This document shows, one piece after another, positions 12,860 through 23,665 of a stretch of DNA of 64,000 nucleotides (position 1 is its first letter; every line of letters starts with the position of its first letter). This stretch comes from Pegea sp. RAD2-039 (lineage: Eukaryota > Chordata > Thaliacea > Salpida > Salpidae), in NCBI GenBank assembly GCA_034620365.1, contig JAQGEQ010000284.1, forward strand, positions 186,001-250,000, written 5' to 3'. A program made the position numbers and the translations under genes. The notes below the pieces were generated by a model that saw only the letters and a list, made by a program, of their open reading frames with translations, did not search any database and was not told where the DNA came from.

Positions 12860-13190
12860 GGCTCATCTATATTATATTCTATAAATTTGTTAAATCTAAA
12901 CTATAGTTCCCTTTTTTTGATAAAAATAAAATTTTGTATCAAAGTTCTATTTAAAAACCTAGCTTTGAGATAGTCCTCAATATAGACATCAAGTTTAAAA
13001 TTATCTTCAAGAGAAAGAAGAAACCAAATTCTGTGGATAATTTTGTATGAAGTGACCTTCAAACTGTTACTGTTGTTTACAACATTAAGAACAAACTTGT
13101 ACACCTGAAAAAGTTCTTTCTTATTTTATAAACACACTTTATAAACACACTTTATAAACACACTTTATTTTCAATTATCTAATCTATATT
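12860..13190 (-). repeat. Copy A of a dispersed repeat with a conserved coding-like segment
   Basis: Homologous to 43885-44190 on the other strand. Over a 130-base core I count about 23 differences (roughly 82% identity), and many substitutions are conservative at protein level. The translated core (about 12942-13104, minus) contains VNNSNSLKV and IIHRIWFLLSLEDN; copy B has VNNSSSLKV and VIHRIWLFLPPEDN. A plausible 3' splice site (TTTTTCAG) precedes the core. The similarity extends beyond the core on both sides. I recognise no protein family. It could be a duplicated host exon or a fragment of an uncharacterised mobile element. Confidence 0.6.
13125..13167. repeat. 13-bp tandem repeat, 3 copies
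   Basis: Three perfect copies of TTTATAAACACAC plus TTTA. The array lies inside dispersed-repeat copy A. The matching place in copy B has a single unit-like sequence, so the array expanded after the two copies separated. Confidence 0.95.
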
Positions 13191-15482
13191 TTTAAAATTC
13201 TTTAGAAATAAATTAAATCATCAAGTCACCAGCACTAACCAGTTTCCAAATTATTCTCAAACAGGGCTGAAGATTTTTCAAGGTTTGTCATTCAAAATTA
13301 AACTTATAGAAAAGTTAATAACCAAGCAAACTCTTTTAATAACCAGCCTTAAGTTAAATAGATAAATAAAATTAATATATTTCACTCATTAATAATTATG
13401 CATTAATCATACAATGTTTACAAGACATAAAAATTTATTATGAAAGTATTACAAAAATAGTATAACTAAAATAACAAGATGAATTTATATACATTAAAGC
13501 CTTAAGTAACATCTAAATAACAATTTATAATCTTAAAAGTATGAAAGTTGATTATGTTGTTGATAAAGCTAACTGAAAATTATTTTTCCAAATAGGATAA
13601 TTATTTAAAGAATAATCTTTCAAAAAAAGAATAAAAAATAGACTAAGATACCTTTAATATAAATAATCTTTCTGTTTGAACTAATATTTATTTTAACAAA
13701 TATTACAATTATAACAACTGAACATATAAAATCATTTTTAGAAATTTTAGTTATTTAAAAGTAAAAATTTATTAAAAAGTTATTACAATCTAATTTTAAA
13801 AGTTTAAATTGTTCAAGCTAAAACTGAGCTTGAATTATAAATATAAAATTATTTTTACTTGATAAACAATATATTTAAATAATTTAATAAAAATAATTTC
13901 CTAAATAAAATATTATTTAAAAAGTATTTTGAATAGACAAAATCTAAAATAGATTTAAAATATAAATTAAGTACTACAAAAAAATATTCTTCAAATTTAT
14001 TTCAAAAACTATTTAGTAGAAAATAAATAAGTTTTTTTACTTAAAAAGTATTTCTTTTATTTTGTCTAAAAAAATTCAAACAAAAAATTTAGAAAAGTGA
14101 GTTTTATAAACAAAAGTTTATTTACAAAAAACAAAATAAATGTAACTGAATTACGATTAAAACATGTAACGTCATTAAAGTTTGTCATTTCATTTGTAAT
14201 TAATACTTTTATTACAAGATTTCACTTTATTACACATTTAGAGTTTAATAAGAATAAAATTTGAAAATAAAAATAAAACTGGTTTGCAATCGTGGTATTA
14301 TATTATTATATATTATGCTAGTCAAGTACTATTATGGCGAAAAACAGTTTTGTAAAAAAATTATTATAATTGCGAAAAATAACTGGCTTTAAAAATAATA
14401 AGTTTTTGTTTAAAAAAGGAAACCTAAGTATTTAATAGTTTTGTATGAAATTTATAAACTAATAATTTTGAAATATAAAGCAAAATTAGGTTTGAAATGT
14501 TCAATAGTTTGACTTTTTTAAACAATAATTCAAGCTTTATAAATTCCAACTCATTAAACTAAAATTTGCACTTTAGCAGCATGCAACATATTATTATCAT
14601 TTATAAGTAAGTAATACTTAGCTCAGCTTAAACCTTAAATGAAATGAAAAACATTTACATCATATTATTATTATCCACTTAAACGGGAGAAATCTTGTGA
14701 TACACAAGCTAAAAACAACGCCTTTTGTCACAAAACCAACTTTGATTTGCTGCAAACAAATCTTTCGAATAAAATTTTTTGTTTTTGACTTTTTTTGATA
14801 TATCTAAGAAGTTTTCAAATTTGTTGACCAAAAGTGTTTATATAATATCTTTAGAGCAGCCAAGTGTAGACGAATAGCGAAAACAGAAATTATATTTAAT
14901 AAGATTACTCTACTGAAGTTAAAATATTCAAAAAGTATGTTAACTTTTAAAATGAAATTTACTAGAATATTAACGGATAGTTCATTCACTGTGTCTTGCT
15001 TTATTTAAAGAGCTTTTCAAGGTACACTCTGCATGGTTGTTCTCGCCCGATTATTATTATTAATAAATTTTAGTTCTGAAAAATACATAAGAAATACATC
15101 AAACATTTTTTAGTTTCTTTTATTTGAACAATTTAAAATCTTAGAAAATTTCTTGGTATTAATAAATGAATGTTAAAATTATTTTCAACCGAAAATTAAA
15201 ACCTTAAATATGAATTTGCGAAAAGTTTATTAAAAGAGTCATTCTATAAATGCAAACTTTCATCTAATATCTTCTCAGTCATCAAGACAATGAAGAATTT
15301 CAGAATTCTACTTTAATTAAAAAAAGCTAAGAAAAGTTTGAATATGTGAACATGATCTGTCAATCAAACTCTGATCTTTATATGAGATTATGACGTCACA
15401 AGACTCAATGTCATTCAACTGAGTAATAAAGTTTCCGATCGATAAAACTATTTTAACTGATCTGAAAATCAGAAGATACAAG
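13191..15482. other. AT-rich gene-poor sequence
   Basis: No credible coding exon. A TGACGTCA palindrome lies at 15391-15398, about 90 bp upstream of the first possible exon of the next gene. Confidence 0.5.
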
Positions 15483-17495
15483 ATGGCTAGAGAAGAAAAA
15501 ATGCCGAAAGAAGTCTTTAATCGACTGACCAGTTGCGACCCGGGGTTGGCATGGCAACTGTGTCGGTGGGTCACTAGCCTCAGTTTTAGAAAAGTTTAGC
15601 ATCTTCTTTAGAGAGTAATTTTGAGTTTTGCAGAAATATAGCTTGTAACCAGTTGCTAGGGGAAGCACCTGTTCCAGTTCCGTTTCTTGATGAAGCTTTT
15701 CATTATATTCCGTTTGGAGTTATTATTAAGAAAAGTAAAAAGGTAAAATTAGATGAGTAACAGAGAAGGTCTTAGAATCAGTTTAATTTTTTGGAGATAT
15801 CTTTTTGAGATAATAATAAAGCATAATGGAAGGAATTTAGAAAAAGTTTTGAATTAACATCAAATAAACAACAATTAATCTTTTAGCTTTAATAATTAAA
15901 GATATATAAATGTATATAAGATGTATAAAGTATCTAAAGTATAAACGAAGCAATTTTATCAAGATCATCTTTAAGATCTTCAAACAAATTTAAAATTAAT
16001 TTTAGATTTAATTTTTAAATCTTTTGCTTTTTAAACTTAGACTTTGCTAAGAATATCTTTCTTTAAACTGATCAGATACAAGAAGATTGATAATTTATCG
16101 AAGTTCCTAAACATTTTTTTTCCTCTAATTTTAGGAAAACTTCTTTTTAGATAAATTTTCTGAATTTTCTATAAAAGTTTATTAAAAAACATAGAAATTA
16201 AATTATTTGAAAGACTTTTCTAACTTTTAAAAGGATCTCCTAGCAGTAGATCGACATTCTTATCGAATAGTTGGATCTTTATCAACTTTAGCAGCCCCAG
16301 AAATGGACAAAACCGGTCTAATGCAGCAGCCTAGAAAAGTCCCCGATTACTCTTTCAACGAAAAGTACAAAAATGGCTTTTTACAATTCTGCTTCACACA
16401 CATCTTTCTCCAGATACGTTTACGCTTGCTCCGACATTAAGCGCGGGATCAAAAAATCTATAAAGATCAAACTGGACGGAGTCGAGAGCTATGACGTATC
16501 GCTACTTCTCGACAGCGGAGCTATTCAATTAGATAACTCAAAGCCAGAATTGAAAAACACCAAAAAAGTTTATGTGATTTTTGAGATCTTCTACGCTCAA
16601 TCAGCAAGCGTCAGTGTCACGATAGGTATTAGGATTACATTCAAACGTGTCCTATGACCTTGTACCTGGTTTCAGGCGAACAAGTCCCCGAAAGTAGCTA
16701 CCTGGACACCACCAACCGAAAGTTTGTCCACGAAAATCGTCTTCCAATTGCTTTTAATGTGCAGAAGTTTAAGGTCAATTGTCACGGGGCAATTGTAGCT
16801 CATGAAAACTCTTCATTTGAAGGAATGAAGAAGGGAACATGGAAAAGGTGATTATGACATCAGCACGGCGATTTATTAGTATATTATGTCATCAGAGTGG
16901 CGCGACTAACAAGTGATCCTTTACCTCCTGTTCCTATTGATGAGGAAGATCCTTATATTGTTCCGAATTATCATCCAAGGGAAGGAGATATTCCGCCGCC
17001 TTTGCCTCCAAGAAGTGCAGGTTTGTTGTAGGCCAGAAAAGGCCATTTTAGGAAATCGGGATTTTACAGTTTCTAGGCAATTATAGAAAAAAGCCAATTT
17101 AGAAGTTTATAAATTTGAAGCGATGTTTTTTGAATGAGTAATTTTAAACAAACTGTTTTAGTTTTTGTGATCTTTTTAAGGTCTTCTTTAAGATAAAAGA
17201 TTATTTTATTAAGTTTTTCCGACAGTTTTAAACCTTAAATTAAAATAGAAGGTTTTTAAAATTTTTAGTTAGAAGTTATTAAATTAGTTTTAGATTAAAA
17301 AGCAAATGATTATTTTGAGGGAAAAAGCTAATTTAAATAAAAGCCATATTGAGAGTCTAATTTTTGTATCTGGTATTTTCGAAAAAAAGCCAAATTATCA
17401 ACTGATTTTATTTTACAGCAAGTTCGAGAGAATATAGTGAAGCTCCAAAAGCTTCAGAACTAATTCCTGAAACTAACTCTTCAGAATCAGATTAA
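15483..17495 (+). CDS. Proline-rich signalling adaptor, possibly CABIT-domain (THEMIS/GAREM-like); 5' end uncertain
   Basis: Clear exons by phase: about 15662-15742, 16234-16352, 16402-16625, 16676-16851, 16900-17020 and 17419-17495, joined by introns of 491, 49, 50, 48 and 398 nt. The start is unsure: a GC-richer ORF from the ATG at 15483 (MAREEKMPKEVF) may be exon 1, but I could not join it to the rest convincingly. The middle reads SIKIKLDGVESYDVSLLL, then KKVYVIFEIF, then ENRLPIAFNVQKF. The C-terminus is acidic and proline-rich, with DPLPPVPIDEEDPYIVPNY, PPPLPPRSA (SH3 ligand) and YSEAP. The strand pattern ending in -LPI-FNV- recalls CABIT domains, and the SH3/phosphotyrosine tail fits GAREM or THEMIS. 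That assignment is inference; the gene itself is well supported. It ends 70 bp from the convergent RFC3 stop, with AATAAA at 17519. Confidence 0.6.
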
Positions 17496-17565
17496 AAAAT
17501 GAATTAAAAGATAAAGTGAATAAATAAACAGATAATCAAACCCAAAAAAATTGTCTTTATTTTAT
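17496..17565. terminator. Overlapping poly(A) signals of two convergent genes
   Basis: Only 70 bp separate the two stop codons. AATAAA for the plus-strand adaptor lies at 17519-17524. AATAAA on the minus strand for RFC3 lies at 17556-17561 and again at 17561-17566, touching its stop codon. The two 3'UTRs must be extremely short or overlap. Confidence 0.7.
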
Positions 17566-19641
17566 TTAAAAATTCATAGCTTCAAAACCTTCTTGTAAAA
17601 ACTGCTTATAAATACACATAAATTTAATGACAAAAGCCTCTATATGATAGACAGGTTTTTGTCCAAGTTTAGATCGATGTTCATACTCAGCTGCTAATTG
17701 AGTCAATTCATGTTTTAATGAACCATCACAACTAAAAGATAACTCATCATAAAGGACCTAAAAGATGAAGATTAGAATTTAAGTGATGAAGATTGAATCT
17801 TACCTTCATTATGACATCTACTGGAATACATTTTGATATCAGTTCGTATAATCGTTTGCGGATTTCGAGGACTTGATGAGGTGTCTGTTCTGATACCAAC
17901 ATATTGGCGGTCTCATGAATATAGATCTGGAAATGATTGTATTTAAAAATGATTCTAAGCAATAAAAAGGGGAAAACCCATCAAATGAGGAACTTGCTTA
18001 AAAATGTGTTTCTTTTATTCTATAATTACAATCAGAAAAGTATTTTTTTAACTGAATTAAGTTTAAAATAAGTTTTAACAAGTTTTAAATAATCAGTTGC
18101 TAATTTTCATGAAATTGATTTTGGAATGAAAATCAGTCAAAAGTTCCCTTTCCCATAAGAAGTCTGACAACAATGTGCAGCAAGCAATCAAAGGCTTCGC
18201 TGGCTCGGAAACGTCTGTAGGATGCAAGACGGGCTGGTCCTAAAGGATACAGAGTATGGGGAGCTATCAAACGCAACATCTGCCGTCCCTGTCTTCGCTT
18301 TAAAGACATGCGCGATATGAAATACTAGCAACTGGGAGAATATCGCAGCGGATCGCTCCGAATAGCGCTCTCTACTCCGCAAACAAATTAAGAACAACTA
18401 GCTTCAATGAAACTCTAAAAACTTCTTTTTCATTTCACTGTTTTAACATCATAGCACATTCAGCATGACCTTTCTCGACCCTATTACTAATTATTCAGTC
18501 GAAACAACTTACTTCCCAGTCGGGTTCCAAAATTTCTTGATTTTCTGTAAACGGATATTGATCAACTCTACAAGACTCCAACATCAAAATTGCTCTTCTC
18601 AAATTCCGCTGGGACTTCTTAGCGATGCTAAAAATGATAAGATCAAGAAGATGTTGAATCAGAAGATGAAGTACTTGGTAGCTAGTTTTGATGGTAAGTT
18701 AAGAGATTCTTTTTTACAAATATCTTGCAAAATTTCAACAATGTCATCTTCAGAAGGAGCAGCAACTCTTACAGATAAACATCTACTTCTGATTGCAGGA
18801 ATAATCTACAAAATATTTGTCAGTTTTATACATCAATTGATGATCTATACTTTTGTAGTTGATGTACAATAAAGGATAAGTCGGCAAGTCGACATGTACT
18901 TTTCCATGGTACGTCTTAACGCGTGTTGTGCTTCTTTTGTGAGTCTATCTGCTTCCGTGATCAACACAACCTTCAAAACATCATTAGAAAGATGAAGAAA
19001 GGATTTTATTTATTACCTTGAAGTTTTTTTGAGCGACTGTCTCAAGTTGGTTTGATTGAGCGACAGTTTTTATAAGTTCTTGGATTACAACCCTAATAAT
19101 TGATAAAAATAATATCAGAAATTAGTTAGCTGCCTGATTGGTTAATAATTAAATAATAATCAAAAAATTATATGAGTTTTTTGACTGAAACTCTATTCTA
19201 AAAACATAAAAATGTCAAATAACTAATATAAGTAGTTCTGAAAATGAGCTTTTATCTCCAATATAAGATCAAAATCACCTGTCATAGATGCCAACATCAC
19301 TAGGAGTTACTTCAATATGATAATTAGAAGCAAGAGTTGCGATGTCTATCTTCTTATTAGAAGGGGTCGTGAACTCATGCTTCTCAATTCTTAACTTCTC
19401 AACTCCTGATCCATACATTTCTTTTAGAAGACACATAATTCTAGTTTTCTTCCCTGAAAGATCAACTAAATCTCATCAAATCTTTACCACCTGAATCATT
19501 ACCTGCCCCAGATGGTCCAAACACTAACAGATGAGGGAAATCCCCATCTCTTATCAACTTCTTTAAATCTTCAGCCTGCTTCTGATGATAATCTAACTTG
19601 GAAAAAGATCTTGGACGATATTTGTCAACCCATAAACTCAT
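17566..19641 (-). CDS. RFC3: Replication factor C subunit 3
   Basis: Small subunit of the RFC clamp loader that opens PCNA at primer-template junctions; nuclear. The start [19 protein letters not shown] is nearly the same as human RFC3. Further marks are [13 protein letters not shown] (P-loop), [35 protein letters not shown], the SRC motif in IIPAIRSRC, the C-terminal collar segment around [12 protein letters not shown], and the end [18 protein letters not shown]. Eight exons; the length, about 355 residues, matches the family. Short introns are 49, 47 and 46 nt. One intron (17927-18512, 586 nt) is much longer because it holds a LINE relic. The plus-strand ORF at 18465-18872 is antisense to RFC3 exons. 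Confidence 0.97.
18140..18425 (+). mobile_element. Degenerate non-LTR (LINE) fragment, end of the reverse transcriptase ORF
   Basis: Translation gives [16 protein letters not shown], then YGELSNAT, then [10 protein letters not shown] with in-frame stops. This matches the well-known C-terminal part of non-LTR reverse transcriptase ORFs (pattern RLRWLGHV-RM-DGR-PK---YGEL, then W---AADR). The G+C is clearly above the surrounding intron. It lies antisense to RFC3 in that gene's longest intron. The copy is old and inactive. Confidence 0.8.
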
Positions 19642-20800
19642 CTTGAAAAGCTGTTTAGCCTAAAAGTTGTTTGTAAAAAAAGTTTGAAAAAATAAATTGT
19701 CAAAAATTTTCTATAAAAATTATCTTTAAAAATATAAAAAGTAATATTTTTATTATAACAACTTTTTATTGTTTCAAAATAAGTAAAAAATTTAAATATC
19801 TATAAGAAATAAAAATGAAGTTAAAATGTATCAAGAAAATATTTGTTCAATAACTAAATAATTTTAAAAATTAAATCATAAATACCAATAAATAAATAGA
19901 ATATCTTATATACTATAAATATATAGTAAAAATCATATTATAATACATAAATATATATTATATAGCAGTAATTATATTTCAAATTATGCTTAAAATAAGT
20001 TTTAAAATCTTTTTATAATAATTAAACTAAAGTAACTCTTATAACAATAAAAAATATTCACAAAAAAAATCAAACAGAATAAATCATATTTGTTAAAAAA
20101 CTGTTTTTTATCGAATTTTAAATTTCAAACTTTTATGTTTAAAAATAGAAAATAGTTTTTAAATAATTAATTAGCTCAAAAATGTTAAAGTACCCCGGCT
20201 AAACTAGTCTCTAACGCGGGCTTTCAATTTTCTAATTTGGCTTTTGACCAATTTATAACAAGATAATTATAAAAGCAAAACAAGGATAATGTTTGAATAA
20301 TCTTATTAGAAGAAAATTTTAAAAGAAATTATTTAAAGAAAAAAATCTGTTTTGATTAATTCCAAAGATAGCTAACAATTTAATGAATAGGAAAAAAGAT
20401 TTTTAGGTAGCATTATTTGATTCGTTATGAGGTCTTCAATATTATAAGTACTTTAATCTTTTAAAAACACAATTTAATAATTATTTATTATTAATTATTT
20501 GTATTTCTTAAATTTCAACATTTGAAATGCTATTTTATCAGCTTCCTTATTTACTACGTAATAAAATATAGTTTAGTATTTAAATATATTAGATATATAA
20601 ATAAATTTCATTTAATTATTAAATTGCATAGAAAAATAAAAGGAGAGTTTACAAAAAATAAAAATAAAATTCTTGATTATGTTTGCATCTATTTAAAGAT
20701 TAAAAAATATTTAGTGGTTACAAATCATACAGCTATTAAAACCAACACAACACAATATGACTGCAAGTAAATAGAAGAAAATATCGTAAATACCGTATAT
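19642..20800. other. AT-rich intergenic sequence
   Basis: 5' flank of RFC3, then AT-rich sequence. The ORF at 20522-20770 has only AT-driven composition and no family resemblance. A short GC-rich spot near 20190-20220 is unexplained. Confidence 0.5.
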
Positions 20801-21190
20801 ATGAGCTCAGTATTTTGCTTGGCTGCGAACGCCCTTGCATTTATTTATACAATATATATACGCAAGTATATGTGTGCCAGGGCAACAGAAGTTATGGATA
20901 TCCAGCTGTTGCCCATACAGCAAGATTCCACTCTCCACACCAAGGTTAAGCAGCAGAACAGACGAACTGATGCAGCTACGCCCAGCTGACGTCGTAGCTA
21001 CCAGAACGTGAAGCTGACAGAACAACACTGAGTACAGTGACAAACTGCCTACGAGGCTCTAACTCTGGCTTTAAAATCGGAGTTTTGCGTCTCCTAGAAG
21101 TGTTGTCAGACTCACAGGTCCCTTCTACCCGGGTTTTTTATATGAGGTTTTCCTTGTTGCTCAATACTTACTGTAAAAAGAAATCGGAAA
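20801..21190. other. GC-rich island of unknown origin
   Basis: About 390 bp with close to even base composition in a surrounding that is near three-quarters A+T. Short overlapping ORFs occur on both strands, but none continues or resembles a family I know. Its neighbour at 21.6-22.1 kb is a LINE relic, so it may be another part of an old element or an imported fragment. Confidence 0.4.
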
Positions 21191-21599
21191 AAGAACGAAA
21201 AGTAAGACACTAAAAGACTTTATAAGTTAAAAAATGTAAATCAAGAAAATGGGACTGGTTGTTACAAGAGTTTTTATCGATTTTTTTGAAACTTTTTGAG
21301 AAAAAAAAATTCTTTAGAAAAATCATTTGAGCTAAACAGCTACTTAAAATAATCTTACGCAGTAATACAAGGTCAGAGCGTGGAAATAGTTGTCAGTATA
21401 AACGTAAATACTGCAGGGTTTCCATATTAAATTTGAGAAAATATCTTTGTATGAGGAAAAGAGTCAAAAAAAAGCTTTAATTGTATAATCAAGTAGTGAT
21501 CTTTGAAGGGATTCAAGATTTATAATATTATGCTAAGATAAGGACTATATGAAAGAGTTATCAGCTCAAGCTTGGGACGGATGCATGTCGCCAAAAGTT

Positions 21600-22120
21600 T
21601 TAAAACCTTTTAACATTGTCCAAATATTTTGGGTTTTTAAAGATTTGATAATTTGTATTGAAGTAGATGAACGAATTCTGAACTAGATAAGTGGTGAGAA
21701 ATTTTAAGGCGTCGAAAATGGAGATGGAAAAGCATTTAATGACTAGACACCGGGAAAGTTTATTGTTTTCTAAATAAAAGTAAATTGATATTGGTTTAGA
21801 ATTTGAAAGTCTATTTATAGAAACATTTAAGCAAGCTTGGGTTGTCTCAATTGAAACCATAGATTACTGAATTCCAAAGAAGATTGAAGAGCAGCTGATT
21901 TAGTGCTAAAGAGTTTGGTATAATCGACAAAAAGCATTAAGCTTTCAGAGCCATTTAGTGAACTCTCAGTAATATCATTGACATCAATATAATAAAGAAG
22001 TGGGCCTATAACACTGCCTTGGGCAACACCACTAAAGACCTCAAGCAAACTTGAAACAGAGATGTCAATGATGAACGGTATTGTTTACATTTAAGAAATT
22101 GCTTAATCCAAGAAATAATA
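21600..22120 (-). mobile_element. Degenerate LINE reverse transcriptase fragment
   Basis: Minus-strand frames contain WIKQFLKCKQYRSSL, then GVAQGSVIGPLLYYIDVNDI and LMLFVDYTKLFS. These match the non-LTR reverse transcriptase blocks W---FL--R, GVPQGSVLGPLLF-IYINDL and the catalytic LFADDTKLF. The aspartate pair is altered, and at least two frame changes split the region. Downstream frames (21600-21860) still look like the thumb-region sequence of such elements. Clearly inactive. It is probably a CR1/Jockey-like element, different from the fragment in the RFC3 intron. Confidence 0.82.
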
Positions 22121-23665
22121 ATAATATCAAATTATAAAAGGGGTTTTATTTTTTTGGATTTTAAACTGAATCAAATCTTAAAACTAAGACATTAGCCTCT
22201 GGCGGCAAATTATTTTGAAAATTTAAACTTTAAAACAATAAAATAGACAAAAAAGGCAAACAGCTATATTCTTACAATTGAATTTTCTAAATTTGTAATA
22301 ACCTTTATCTGCTAGATTTGATATTTCATAGTTGTCAACGTTATTATAAGAAACGTTTTTATTTCACATTTCAATGTTTAGTTTTCATGACAAAAGTCAA
22401 TCAGATGTTAAATTGGAAACTTTTTTGTCGCAGAAACTTTTTGCTCATGTAATTACTGACAAAGTAAAAAGAATTGATTTTCAACATATGCATGTCTAGC
22501 AACGATGACGTCATCGTTACTTTGAAACATGAAATGAATCATAATGAAGTGAATTTAAAAGCTTACTAAAAACAAAAAGGAAAATTGAATATTCAAAAAG
22601 TTTTTCTGATAAGTTAAATAATATCTAATAAAATAATTAATAGTTAAAAACAATTCAAATTTCTAAAAATGTAAAATAAATTTCAAATGATAAAACTTAA
22701 ATGTTCTTTTTTGACTTGATTTGAACTTAAAAAACAGTTTTAAACTTTACACCCGCATGACTTGTTTTTTTAAATCTCTTAATATCAGTAACAACAGATT
22801 TACGATTTTGTTTTGAGTTAAACCCCCATTTTAGTAACAAAATACGTCGCTTTAATAGTTAACTATTAACTTGTAAGCGTGTCAAACTTTGTTTCAAAGT
22901 AAAATTATTTTTATTTAAATGTCAGACACTTTATAAAAATAATAAACTCTTTTTCTTGGAAGGTCACAGTTTTTTAAGGCAACAAATATTTTTAGATTTC
23001 TTTTAACAGTTTTGTACTATCTGATAGAATCTCATATTAGGGGTTCTACCTAAAAACTATCTAAATCGATAATAAATTATAAAAATAATTTAGATTTTAG
23101 ATAAACAAGGAAATTTTAAGCCATTATTTGTTGTAAACTTTTCATGGTTTTTATTTGATGCTATCTATAAAAACAAATTTTTAAAATAACCTTTAGATTT
23201 TTAGATTAAATAATTTATTTAATTTTTGTTATTATGATTATAAAAAAGTTTTTAGTTTTAATGTTTTTTACTTTTAGAAGTTATTTTTTATATAAATTTA
23301 CTGATTATACAACCAAAACACTATTTGGTCTTCAAATTTAAAACTATTTAATGAAAAAATGAAATCCAAAATATTAAAACTATAAATATTTAACTTTGTT
23401 CTTCTGTAAAATTATATAATTTGATTGAAAGATAATTTTAGTTTTTGGAAAAGAAAAAATTAGGTTTATATAGAAAAAGGTTAAACAGATTAAAAACTGT
23501 TTCTCCTAAAACTTATAATTACATTTGTTAAAACTTCCTTCTAAGCAAGTTGAAAATGTTTTGGGTTTAACAAAAAGTTAAAAATAACTTTTACATTTAA
23601 GTTTCAAATTTTGAAACAAATAAAAATATTTTTCAATTAAATTAAAGTCTTCTAAACTTAATAAA
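22121..23665. other. AT-rich intergenic sequence with one long perfect palindrome
   Basis: No coding signal. It contains the 18-bp palindrome described separately at 22501-22518 and the promoter region of the amidohydrolase gene. Confidence 0.5.
22501..22518. promoter_or_regulatory. 18-bp perfect palindrome centred on TGACGTCA
   Basis: AACGATGACGTCATCGTT is its own reverse complement. The centre is the full CREB/ATF site. It stands 1.15 kb upstream of the amidohydrolase ATG in otherwise AT-rich DNA. Confidence 0.7.

Noticed and set aside
18465-18872. 135-codon plus-strand ORF
   Set aside because: Antisense to three firmly identified RFC3 exons; no family resemblance.
20522-20770. 82-codon plus-strand ORF rich in Lys, Ile, Tyr
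   Set aside because: Amino acid content is what AT-rich DNA gives by chance; no splice or family support.
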